Source of the DNA: an uncultured Oscillospiraceae bacterium
GTDB lineage: Bacteria; Bacillota; Clostridia; Oscillospirales; Oscillospiraceae
Assembly (NCBI GenBank): GCA_900762005.1
Contig: CAAFEV010000077.1
Coordinates: 1-6,956 of the forward strand
Direction: 5' to 3'
DNA length: 6,956 nt
Below the pieces are notes generated by a model. It was not told the DNA's origin. It did not search any database and saw only the letters and a program-made list of their open reading frames with translations. Made by a program: the position numbers and the translations under genes. This document shows, one piece after another, positions 1 to 5,649 of this stretch; the stretch's first letter is position 1, and each line of letters opens with the position of its first letter.

Positions 1-20
1 ACACGACGCTCTTCCGATCT
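1..20 (+). other. Illumina TruSeq adapter remnant
   Basis: The first 20 bases match exactly the 3' end of the Illumina TruSeq universal adapter (ending GCTCTTCCGATCT). This is library sequence left at the contig end, not organismal DNA. It marks a contig terminus and means any reading frame entering from the left edge is artificial before base 21. Confidence 0.96.
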
Positions 21-105
21 CGACAGTTTTCGCGCTTATTTTTCTAGCGAACAGCAGATAAGTGCTTTCATTTACACCGGCGACAACCGCCTTGCGCGGT
101 TTTGA
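21..105 (+). CDS. possible 3' end of an unidentified gene (partial)
   Basis: One frame is open from the adapter junction to a TGA at 103-105, giving about 27 residues that end in ...YTGDNRLARF. Codon choice (GGC, GAC, AAC, CGC, ACC) resembles that of the genes downstream. The stop lies 21 bases before the next start, a typical operon spacing. I do not recognise the protein, and so short a stretch can be open by chance. No promoter is evident between it and the next gene, which fits co-transcription from a truncated upstream gene. Confidence 0.35.
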
Positions 106-112
106 TTTGCCG

Positions 113-120
113 AAGGGGGT
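113..120 (+). promoter_or_regulatory. ribosome-binding site fixing a TTG start
   Basis: AAGGGGGT differs by one base from the ideal AAGGAGGT and ends 6 bases before the TTG at 127. The first in-frame ATG is at 160, far from any Shine-Dalgarno sequence, so TTG is the preferred start of the kinase-like gene. Confidence 0.7.
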
Positions 121-126
121 GCTGGC

Positions 127-1212
127 TTGAACACAGAATTGGAACAAATTTTAAACCTAATGACACAGCCGTCGTTTTTTGTTCAGAACGGCAGTGTGAC
201 TTGGTGCAATGCCGCCGCACATCCCCTAATTACCCGCAGTGTACCGCTTGCCATGCTTTTGGGCGACTGCGAACCGATATATACCGCGTGGAACCGTACA
301 GGAACGCTTCATCTACCGATACGGCTTTTTGAACACGATTATGATGCCTGTGTGCGGCCACTTGCGGACGGCGACCTGTTTCTTGCGAATCCTCGCAGCA
401 ACCAGATGCCACCGACCACCGCCACCTCCATGGAGGTATTGTCCAGCTCCCTGTGCCACGCGCTGCACTCTTTGCTCAATGCCTCACGCACGCTCTTTGA
501 CTTGATACAAGACAAGGCGGACGAACCGACGATGGAGGCTGCCGCGCAGCTCAACCGCAGCATTTATCAAATCAGCCGCATTTACGGTAAGCTGACGGAC
601 GGCGGACGTCTGCTTCAGCATCGCACGGAGGCGATACGCCTTCCTACCCGGATGCAGGATTTTTTGTCCGACTTTGCGTTCGAGGCAAAGTCGCTTGTGT
701 CGGCTGCGGGTATTTGCTTTGTTTATGAGCCGCTTTCCGCACCCATATCGGCGGACGTAGATGCCAAGCTGCTGTTGCTTTCGCTCTATGGCCTGCTGGC
801 AATTCTCCTTTGCTACACGCCGAAGGACGGCGAAGTTGCATTGTCTGCCGAAAAGCAAGGACAATATTTGAGAATCCGCATTCATAATACCGGCTCAAAG
901 CTCTGCGGCGCAGTTGCCGAGACATTGTTCTCAGGCTGTACGGAGCAGGTGCTGGAGGATGCTGTTCAAAGCCCTGACATCGGGCTGCCGATGGTGCGTG
1001 AGATTGCGCGGCTTCACGGCGGCTCTCTTGTGCTCGGAACTACCGAAAATAACGGTACGGTTGCCACACTCTCGATTTCCTTAGCACCGTGTGATATTCC
1101 GCTCAACAGCACCCGACTGTCCGGCGCGAACCGCTTTGCGCTGCATCCCGGCTTGGTCGTTCTTTCCGGGGTTTTACCTCCGTCTGTCTATCGCCCCGAT
1201 GAAGTTGAGTAA
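127..1212 (+). CDS. histidine-kinase-like ATPase-domain protein with degenerate motifs
   Basis: This is a 361-residue protein with no membrane segment or signal peptide, so probably cytosolic. Residues 1-90 look PAS-like (a short hydrophobic strand, then VTWCNAAAHPL). Residues 104-160 form a long helical stretch in the place of a dimerisation/phosphoacceptor domain, with H111 and H114 in the context CHALHSL. Residues about 205-320 resemble a HATPase_c fold, ending in GLPMVREIARLHGGSL and GTVATLSISL. Key residues depart from the family: the N box reads LYGLLAILLCYT, with the Mg-binding Asn replaced by Ile226; the G1 DxGxG reads NTGSK (254-258); the first Gly of G2 is Asp284. A 40-residue tail follows. 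No response regulator is present. It lies directly before yabP, suggesting a role in sporulation or envelope control, but that is inference. It may be a pseudokinase rather than an active sensor. Confidence 0.75.
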   Translation: MNTELEQILNLMTQPSFFVQNGSVTWCNAAAHPLITRSVPLAMLLGDCEPIYTAWNRTGTLHLPIRLFEHDYDACVRPLADGDLFLANPRSNQMPPTTATSMEVLSSSLCHALHSLLNASRTLFDLIQDKADEPTMEAAAQLNRSIYQISRIYGKLTDGGRLLQHRTEAIRLPTRMQDFLSDFAFEAKSLVSAAGICFVYEPLSAPISADVDAKLLLLSLYGLLAILLCYTPKDGEVALSAEKQGQYLRIRIHNTGSKLCGAVAETLFSGCTEQVLEDAVQSPDIGLPMVREIARLHGGSLVLGTTENNGTVATLSISLAPCDIPLNSTRLSGANRFALHPGLVVLSGVLPPSVYRPDEVE

Positions 1213-1220
1213 TAATTTCC

Positions 1221-1252
1221 TCCCCTCCGCCGTATATATAAAGCGGAGGGGA
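1221..1252 (+). promoter_or_regulatory. inverted repeat enclosing the yabP ribosome-binding site
   Basis: TCCCCTCCGC (1221-1230) and GCGGAGGGGA (1243-1252) are perfect 10-base inverted repeats separated by a 12-base AT-rich loop. The right arm is the Shine-Dalgarno sequence of yabP, whose ATG is at 1257. In RNA the site would be paired. TTTTA follows the stem, so a weak terminator for the upstream gene is an alternative reading. A stem this GC-rich is unlikely to be accidental, but no ligand or trans factor can be inferred. Confidence 0.6.
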
Positions 1253-1256
1253 TTTT

Positions 1257-1532
1257 ATGGCAAACGAGGCAAACCAGCGGCAGCCGCATGAATTGCGGTT
1301 GGAAAACCGAATGCAGCTATCCGTCAGCGGCGTGCAGGAGGTTGAGAGCTTTGACGAGGCAGCGGTCGCCTTGATGACCGTGAAGGGACTGCTGGTCATT
1401 CGCGGGGAAGGGCTTCGTCTGCACTCGCTTTCCATTGACGGCGGACAGGTTTCGGTTAGCGGAAGCATTGACAGTCTTTCCTATGAAGAAGTGCAAAAGA
1501 GCGGCAGTTTTTTAAAGAGGCTTTTCCGCTGA
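1257..1532 (+). CDS. yabP: sporulation protein YabP
   Basis: This is a 91-residue protein of the YabP/YqfC family, close to the usual length of about 100. The family signature is plain: LRLENRMQLSVSGVQEVESF, then DEAAVALMTVKGLLVIRGEGL, then IDGGQVSVSGSIDSLSYEE. In Bacillus subtilis YabP is made in the mother cell under sigma-E and is needed for normal spore coat/cortex development. The ATG follows GCGGAGGGG at good spacing. The TGA overlaps the yabQ start (TGATG, 1530-1534), implying translational coupling. I see no convincing sigma-E promoter just upstream, so it may be read through from the kinase-like gene or from a promoter inside it. Confidence 0.93.
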   Translation: MANEANQRQPHELRLENRMQLSVSGVQEVESFDEAAVALMTVKGLLVIRGEGLRLHSLSIDGGQVSVSGSIDSLSYEEVQKSGSFLKRLFR

Positions 1533-2158
1533 TGGAGCTGCCGCTCTCTCTGCAAGCGACGCAATTTTTGCTTGCCGCTCTTTTGGGCATCGGGTTCGGT
1601 ATCCTTTATGACTTTCTGCGCGCACTGCGCCGTTTGCTTCACTTCTTAACACATTTTTCAGACTTGCTTTTCGTGCTGGTATTGCTGCTGGCTGACTTCT
1701 GCTTCCTGCTCTATATCGGCAACGGCGAATATCGGTTTTTTATGGCAGCCGGTACCCTGTTGGGCACAACGCTCTATTTTCTGACCTTCAGCCGGATCCT
1801 GCTGCCCCTTTTTTCCCGTTTTTGGAATGTTATCTGCTATCCGCTGCGAATACTGTGCCGATTCTGCGGGTTTCTGATAAAAAAACTTCGATTTATTTCA
1901 AAAAAAGTCTTTTCTTCTGTGCAAAAATGGGTTACAATAAAACTGAGGACGAATCAGCCGAAGGAGGGGATGTTTGATGCGTCTGCGCAAAGCTTCACTT
2001 TTGAGCAAGCTCATCTTGCTGGCGGTCATCCTGTTCGCCGTCGCAACCATCATCGCCCTGCGTCCGAAAATAGAAGCCCTGCAACGGGAAAAGGAAAGCC
2101 TCAGTGCCGACACCGCAGCACTCGAACAAAAAAAGCAGAAAACACAGGAAGATATTGA
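1532..2158 (+). CDS. yabQ: sporulation membrane protein YabQ (C-terminal frame questionable)
   Basis: Residues 1-140 are typical YabQ: an N-terminal hydrophobic helix (about 10-26) leading into the ILYDFLRALRRLL motif, then membrane helices at about 44-62 and 68-88, then a basic region (KKLRFISKKVF, KWVTIK). YabQ is a mother-cell membrane protein needed for spore cortex and coat formation. The open frame is 208 residues, but residues from about 149 on overlap divIC by 182 bases and are rich in R, H, P, S and T, as expected of an off-frame reading. A frame change in or after the A-rich stretch at 1877-1944 would end the protein at TGA 1975-1977, overlapping the divIC ATG exactly as yabP overlaps yabQ. 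The N-terminal identity is secure; the true end is uncertain. Confidence 0.85.
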   Translation: MELPLSLQATQFLLAALLGIGFGILYDFLRALRRLLHFLTHFSDLLFVLVLLLADFCFLLYIGNGEYRFFMAAGTLLGTTLYFLTFSRILLPLFSRFWNVICYPLRILCRFCGFLIKKLRFISKKVFSSVQKWVTIKLRTNQPKEGMFDASAQSFTFEQAHLAGGHPVRRRNHHRPASENRSPATGKGKPQCRHRSTRTKKAENTGRY

Positions 2159-2255
2159 TGCCCTCGGTACGGATAAATCCGTTACCGCAATCGCCCGGCA
2201 ACGGCTGCATTTGGTTGCCGACGGCGAAATTATTTACATAGACAGCAGCAAATAA
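1977..2255 (+). CDS. divIC: septum formation initiator, DivIC/FtsB family
   Basis: This is a 92-residue bitopic protein: a short basic N-terminus (MRLRKASLLSK), one membrane helix (about 11-28), a coiled-coil stretch rich in E, K and Q (about 30-62), and the family's C-terminal pattern VTAIARQRLHLVADGEIIYI. DivIC/FtsB proteins bridge FtsL and DivIB/FtsQ in the division septum. The ATG at 1977 is preferred because AAGGAGGG (1961-1968) sits 8 bases upstream; a TTG at 1974 is in frame but less likely. Its position between yabQ and yabR matches the conserved Firmicute order. Confidence 0.9.
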   Translation: MRLRKASLLSKLILLAVILFAVATIIALRPKIEALQREKESLSADTAALEQKKQKTQEDIDALGTDKSVTAIARQRLHLVADGEIIYIDSSK

Positions 2256-2275
2256 GCGGAGGAAAGTACAATTCT

Positions 2276-2677
2276 ATGGAGTTAACAGTTGGCGCAATTC
2301 TTGACGGCAAGGTAAAAACCATCACTAATTTCGGCGCATTTATCCTTCTGCCGGACAACCGCACGGGATTGGTACACATCTCCGAAATCTCGTCGTCCTT
2401 TGTCAACGACATCCACTCGCACCTTGAGCCGGGACAGGCGGTAAAGGTGAAGGTGATTGCGATGGACGGCAAGGGAAAAATCAGTCTGTCAATCCGCCGC
2501 ACACTGGAGGATTCACAACCGCGTCCCCGCACCGATGCGCCCCGCTCTGCGCCGCGCTCCGCACCGCGGCAGGAACCGAGCTTTGAGGAAAAGCTGAAGC
2601 AATTCATTTCGGACTCTGACAGTCGGATATCGTCTTGCCGGCAGTATGAACACGTCACAAAGCATAGAAAGCGATAA
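2276..2677 (+). CDS. yabR: S1-domain RNA-binding protein YabR
   Basis: This is a 133-residue protein. Residues 1-75 form one S1 domain: GAILDGKVKTITNFGAFILL, then GLVHISEIS, then VKVKVIAMDGKGKISLSIR. It is followed by a flexible R/P/S-rich linker with a short APRSAPRSAPR repeat (89-98) and a conserved C-terminal helix (SFEEKLKQFISDSDSRIS). S1 domains of this type bind single-stranded RNA; the precise role of YabR is not established. GCGGAGG lies upstream of the ATG. The gene follows divIC by 20 bases, as in other Firmicutes, and is the last gene before a strong terminator. Confidence 0.9.
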   Translation: MELTVGAILDGKVKTITNFGAFILLPDNRTGLVHISEISSSFVNDIHSHLEPGQAVKVKVIAMDGKGKISLSIRRTLEDSQPRPRTDAPRSAPRSAPRQEPSFEEKLKQFISDSDSRISSCRQYEHVTKHRKR

Positions 2678-2681
2678 AACC

Positions 2682-2727
2682 AAGCTGCTGCAACCCGTGC
2701 GACAACGCACCCTTGCAGCAGCTTTTT
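2682..2727 (+). terminator. rho-independent terminator after yabR
   Basis: Two perfect 12-base arms, AAGCTGCTGCAA (2682-2693) and TTGCAGCAGCTT (2713-2724), enclose an inner 5-base hairpin (GTGCG ACAA CGCAC, 2697-2710). The stem runs into TTTTT (2723-2727). It starts 5 bases after the yabR stop. The T run is short and is followed at once by AAGGAG, the ribosome-binding site of the next gene, so termination may be partial. Confidence 0.85.
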
Positions 2728-2733
2728 AAGGAG
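2728..2733 (+). promoter_or_regulatory. ribosome-binding site deciding the dehydrogenase start
   Basis: AAGGAG lies 9 bases before the ATG at 2743 but only 3 bases before the in-frame ATG at 2737. It therefore supports 2743 as the start. It directly touches the T run of the preceding terminator. Confidence 0.8.
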
Positions 2734-2742
2734 TGTATGCGC

Positions 2743-3441
2743 ATGAAGCAGGTTTTGATTACCGGCGGCAGTCGCGGCATCGGTGCAGCCGCCGTGCGCG
2801 CCTTTACCGCCAAAGGCTACCGCGTTGCCTTTTTTTATGAGCGCAATGCAGCCGCCGCAAGTGCCGTTGCCGCAGAAACCGGTGCGCAGGCGATTGCCTG
2901 CGATGTCTCCGATGACGATGCTGTGCATCATGCCGTTGCCGGACTGCCACCAGTAGAAATTCTGGTAAATAACGCTGGGATTACCAGCTACGGGCTGCTC
3001 TCGCAGCTTCGGAGAAGTATGCTGCGCCGCTTGTTTGAGGTCAATGTCGGCGGTGTTATCCACTGCTGCAATGCGGTAACCCCCGCGATGATTATGAAAA
3101 AAAGCGGCTGCATTATCAACATTGCCTCTATGTGGGGGCAGACCGGTGCCTCCTGCGAGGTAGCTTATTCCGCCACCAAGGGCGCGGTGATTGCGCTGAC
3201 AAAAGCACTGGCAAAGGAACTCGGCCCCTCCGGTATTCGCGTCAACTGCGTCTCCCCCGGCGTAATTGCGACGGATATGCTCTCGGATTTGACAGAACAG
3301 GATCGCCGCGCACTTGCCGAGCAGACACCGCTCGGCACCCTCGGAACCCCGGAAAATGTTGCGGAAGCCTTGCTCTATTTGGCGCAAGCGGAGTTTGTAA
3401 CCGGCCAGAATTTGGCAGTTAACGGTGGCTTTGTGCTTTGA
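2743..3441 (+). CDS. short-chain dehydrogenase, probable EF-P 5-aminopentanone reductase (YmfI type)
   Basis: This is a 232-residue classical SDR of FabG-like length. It has the nucleotide-binding TGGSRGIG (8-14), DV near 54-55, NNAG (76-79), and catalytic N101, S129, Y142 and K146 (YSATK), followed by RVNCVSPG (167-173). The stretch SMWGQTGASCEVAYS around the active site resembles the Firmicute SDRs annotated as EF-P 5-aminopentanone reductases (B. subtilis YmfI), which reduce the aminopentanone on a conserved EF-P lysine to aminopentanol. That assignment rests on motif recall; a general 3-oxoacyl-ACP reductase-like enzyme is the alternative. No promoter is evident between the upstream terminator and the start, so expression may depend on readthrough or on a promoter inside yabR. 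Confidence 0.88.
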   Translation: MKQVLITGGSRGIGAAAVRAFTAKGYRVAFFYERNAAAASAVAAETGAQAIACDVSDDDAVHHAVAGLPPVEILVNNAGITSYGLLSQLRRSMLRRLFEVNVGGVIHCCNAVTPAMIMKKSGCIINIASMWGQTGASCEVAYSATKGAVIALTKALAKELGPSGIRVNCVSPGVIATDMLSDLTEQDRRALAEQTPLGTLGTPENVAEALLYLAQAEFVTGQNLAVNGGFVL

Positions 3442-3519
3442 ACCGCGGTGTAGCACAAGATATGGAGGACATCCAAATTTCCGCGCCTTTTTTCTCCGTT
3501 TTTCTGCATTCGCTTGCGC

Positions 3520-3548
3520 TTGTCGCTTTCCTCACAAAGTGATATAAT
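3520..3548 (+). promoter_or_regulatory. sigma-A-type promoter with extended -10 for the primosomal genes
   Basis: A -35 box TTGTCG (3520-3525) and a perfect -10 box TATAAT (3543-3548) are separated by exactly 17 bases. TGA precedes the -10, giving the extended TGN form. Transcription would begin near 3555, leaving a leader of about 70 bases before the start at 3623. This makes the DnaD/DnaI pair an independent transcription unit. No clear terminator for the upstream dehydrogenase was found in 3442-3519. Confidence 0.75.
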
Positions 3549-3606
3549 AGGTTCAAAGTAATGCGCTTCTGCTTGACGGAACGCACTGCCGAAATCGACA
3601 ACCCAT

Positions 3607-3611
3607 GGAGG
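3607..3611 (+). promoter_or_regulatory. ribosome-binding site deciding the DnaD-protein start
   Basis: GGAGG lies inside the first codons that would follow the ATG at 3605 and 11 bases before the ATG at 3623. No Shine-Dalgarno sequence precedes 3605, so 3623 is the better start. Confidence 0.65.
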
Positions 3612-3622
3612 AAAAACGACAG

Positions 3623-4531
3623 ATGCAGGGTATTACGCTGACAACTGAAGAATTGCGAAAGCTGCTCTCCTGCGGTTGTCCGGAGGCCGCCGTGCTTTAC
3701 CTCTATCGCAGGGCGGGAAATCCGCCGGAAACTGCGTTGGATGCGCTGCACCTGACTGCCACGCAGATGCAGGGCGCACTGCAATGTCTGCGCCAGCTTG
3801 GGTTATGGGATGCGGAGAAGCCGACCTTAATTCAGCCGGAACGCCCCGTTTACACAGACGAGGATTTGCGTATTGCAATGCGTGACAAACGCTCCTCTTT
3901 TCAAAAGCTGGTCGGCGAGGCACAGCGGCAGCTCGGCAGAGTGCTTTCCACCGAGGAGCTGAAAACGCTGCTGTCCTGCAAAGAGTATTTACGCCTGCCG
4001 GATGAGGTCGTCGGACTTTTGCTGTCCTTCTGCGTGGAGCGCAGTCGTCGGCGTGGCAGCCGCGCCCCGTCGATGCGCTCAATTGAGAAAGAGGCTTATC
4101 GCTGGTCAGACGAAAACATCGACAACTTGGAATCTGCGAGCTATTATGTGCAGCAGCAGCTTCTGTTACATACCCGTATTGAACGGCTGCGTTTACAGTT
4201 ACAGTTGGAGCAACGCCGTCTGACAACCGCCGAGGAGCAATATCTTTCGAGCTGGATGCTGATGGGCTTTCCCGACAGTGCCATTCATCTGGCCTACGAA
4301 AAGACCTGCAATAATACCGGCGGCCTGAAATGGGCATATATGAACTCAATATTAAAATCATGGCATGAAAAAGGGCTGCACACACCGACGGAGATTACCA
4401 CAGGCGATATTGTACCGGTGCGCACAGCCACACGGCGCGGCAACGAAATTTTTTCCGAACATAACGCACCGCTTTCCCGGTTGGAAAAGGCTGCCGTTGC
4501 GCGGGCGTTGGCGGAAGAGCAGGAGGATTGA
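3623..4531 (+). CDS. DnaD-domain primosomal replication protein
   Basis: This is a 302-residue protein. Residues about 1-75 are helical with a winged-helix look (LTTEELRKLLSCGCPEAAVL, then LHLTATQMQGALQCLRQLGL). Two DnaD/DnaB_2-type domains follow: one at about 78-178 (VYTDEDLRIAMRD through SMRSIEKEAYRW) and one at about 200-255, carrying the family signature YxxxIxxxW as Y239, I243 and W247. In B. subtilis DnaD and DnaB have this architecture and help place the helicase loader and helicase on DNA at oriC and during restart. The winged helix plus two repeats recall DnaB, while gene naming in Clostridia usually says DnaD; I leave the symbol open. The next gene, 6 bases downstream, encodes the loader ATPase, which strongly supports this role. 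Confidence 0.9.
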   Translation: MQGITLTTEELRKLLSCGCPEAAVLYLYRRAGNPPETALDALHLTATQMQGALQCLRQLGLWDAEKPTLIQPERPVYTDEDLRIAMRDKRSSFQKLVGEAQRQLGRVLSTEELKTLLSCKEYLRLPDEVVGLLLSFCVERSRRRGSRAPSMRSIEKEAYRWSDENIDNLESASYYVQQQLLLHTRIERLRLQLQLEQRRLTTAEEQYLSSWMLMGFPDSAIHLAYEKTCNNTGGLKWAYMNSILKSWHEKGLHTPTEITTGDIVPVRTATRRGNEIFSEHNAPLSRLEKAAVARALAEEQED

Positions 4532-4537
4532 GCGGTT

Positions 4538-5512
4538 ATGGCATACAGCAGCGAAATACTGCTCAAGGCACGGGAGCGGTTCGAACAGGCAAAGACAGAG
4601 CGCGAGCGTGAAAACGAGGAGCACCGTCTTGCCGCCTACACCCAGTATCCGCGTTTAAAAGAAATCGACCTTTCGCTCCGCAGAAATATGGCAGAGCTTA
4701 TCGGATCACTTATGGAGCCGGAGGTTGACTCCTCCCAAGCTCTTGCCGCAGCGCGGGACAAAAATCTCGCACTGCAAAAGGAGCGCGAGTGGATAATCGA
4801 AGCCGCCGATTTTGAGGACGGTTATTTAGATGACAGTCCGATTTGCAAAAAATGTGACGGGCGCGGCTATATCGGTACGCAGATGTGCTCCTGCCTGCGC
4901 GAGCTTTGCCGCCAAGAGCAGAAAAAAGCATTGAACGCGCTGATTGGCAGCGGCAAAGAGCGGTTCGAAAACTTCCGTCTTGACTGTTACCCGGATACCT
5001 TTCAGCCGCAGCTCGGAACCTCACCACGTAAACTTATGCAGTCCAATTTAAATTTCTGCAAGAAATATGCGCAGACCTTCACCCCCGGCTCGGGCAGTCT
5101 GTTGTTTGCCGGAGCGACAGGCTTAGGAAAGACCTTCCTCTCCGGCTGTATTGCGAGGCAGCTGACCGACCGCGGCTTCAGCGTGGTATATGAGACCGCC
5201 TGCAAAATTTTTGCAGACTTCGAAGCGGAAAAGTTTTCCGGCGGCGAAGAAGCGCAAGGTCTGACCGCGAAGTACTTTCACTGTGACTTATTGATTTTAG
5301 ACGATTTGGGAACGGAGCTGACAACGCAGTTTACCGTGTCCGCCCTGTACCGCCTGATAAATGGGAGAATGCTAGACAGCAAGGCGATGCTGGTATCAAC
5401 CAATATTCTACCCGATGCGATTGAACGCCGCTATACGCCGCAGATTGCCTCGCGGATGGTCGGCACCTTTCGTCTGATTAAATTTGCCGGAGACGATATC
5501 CGTCGCCTGTAA
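4538..5512 (+). CDS. helicase-loader AAA+ ATPase, DnaI/DnaC type
   Basis: This is a 324-residue protein. A charged coiled-coil-prone N-terminus (about 10-90) is followed by a zinc-binding cluster with C103, C106, C117 and C119 (CKKC and CSC), as in DnaI. The AAA+ core has Walker A GATGLGKT (192-199), Walker B LLILDD (251-256), a sensor-1 region STN (287-289) and basic residues R297-R298 before the C-terminal sensor-2 region. Such proteins load the replicative DnaB/DnaC-type helicase hexamer onto single-stranded DNA. AGGAGG (4521-4526) lies inside the end of the preceding DnaD gene, 11 bases before the ATG, so the two genes form one operon. Phage and transposon relatives (IstB-like) share the ATPase core, but the Zn-binding N-domain and the DnaD partner favour the chromosomal loader. 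Confidence 0.92.
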   Translation: MAYSSEILLKARERFEQAKTERERENEEHRLAAYTQYPRLKEIDLSLRRNMAELIGSLMEPEVDSSQALAAARDKNLALQKEREWIIEAADFEDGYLDDSPICKKCDGRGYIGTQMCSCLRELCRQEQKKALNALIGSGKERFENFRLDCYPDTFQPQLGTSPRKLMQSNLNFCKKYAQTFTPGSGSLLFAGATGLGKTFLSGCIARQLTDRGFSVVYETACKIFADFEAEKFSGGEEAQGLTAKYFHCDLLILDDLGTELTTQFTVSALYRLINGRMLDSKAMLVSTNILPDAIERRYTPQIASRMVGTFRLIKFAGDDIRRL

Positions 5513-5516
5513 GCGA

Positions 5517-5550
5517 AACCGCCCGAGGGCTTTTCCTTGGGCGGTTCTTT
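5517..5550 (+). terminator. rho-independent terminator after the helicase-loader gene
   Basis: AACCGCCC (5517-5524) pairs with GGGCGGTT (5539-5546), and GAGGG/TTCCTT extends the stem inward with two wobble pairs to a very short loop. TTCTTT follows. It starts 4 bases after the stop codon and closes the replication unit. Confidence 0.85.
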
Positions 5551-5596
5551 ATCAGACACGGCATTGCGGCAAACGAAAGCAGAGAGAAAGATTTGT

Positions 5597-5625
5597 TTGC
5601 ATTTCTTCATGTAATGGCGTATGAT
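5597..5625 (+). promoter_or_regulatory. probable promoter for the flavoprotein-regulator pair
   Basis: TATGAT (5620-5625) is a good -10 box. TTGCAT (5597-5602) stands 17 bases upstream as a weak -35. Transcription would start near 5632, leaving a leader of under 20 bases before ATG 5650. I found no clear DtxR-type palindrome over it, so control by the downstream regulator is unproven. Confidence 0.55.
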
Positions 5626-5649
5626 AGAATTAGAATTGGAGGAATTGAA

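Noticed and set aside
484..885. 133-residue minus-strand reading frame inside the kinase-like gene
   Set aside because: It has no ribosome-binding site, no recognisable domain and a composition typical of an antisense shadow of the plus-strand gene.
1231..1240. CGTATATATA as a sigma-E or sigma-A -10 box for yabP
   Set aside because: A start from it would fall inside the Shine-Dalgarno sequence, and no matching -35 was found. It is better explained as the loop of the hairpin.
2524..2575. Short GC-rich near-repeat in yabR as a repeat element or CRISPR-like unit
   Set aside because: It is a protein-level APR/SAPR linker repeat within one reading frame, only two to three units long, with no spacers.
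2230..3456. 408-residue minus-strand reading frame across yabR and the dehydrogenase
   Set aside because: It is long only because it mirrors two real GC-rich genes. The plus-strand frames carry clear S1 and SDR motifs, while the minus frame shows low-complexity C/H/R/G-rich sequence and spans a terminator.
3431..3458. TTGTGCT/AGCACAA 7-base inverted repeat around the dehydrogenase stop codon
   Set aside because: No T run follows it and the loop is 14 bases, so it is too weak to call a terminator. The T-rich stretch at 3487-3505 is also not preceded by a strong stem.
3633..4385. 250-residue minus-strand reading frame opposite the DnaD gene
   Set aside because: It has no family motif and no Shine-Dalgarno sequence; the plus strand carries the DnaD signature with operon context.
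4538..5512. IstB-like transposition ATPase instead of a helicase loader
   Set aside because: The cysteine cluster before the AAA+ core and the adjacent DnaD gene on one transcript fit a chromosomal loader. No IstA-type transposase lies next to it; the IS at the right edge is a different family.
5627..5646. Three GAATT repeats between the promoter and the flavoprotein start as an operator
   Set aside because: They are short, irregularly spaced, direct rather than palindromic, and partly formed by the ribosome-binding region. They do not resemble DtxR- or MntR-type sites.
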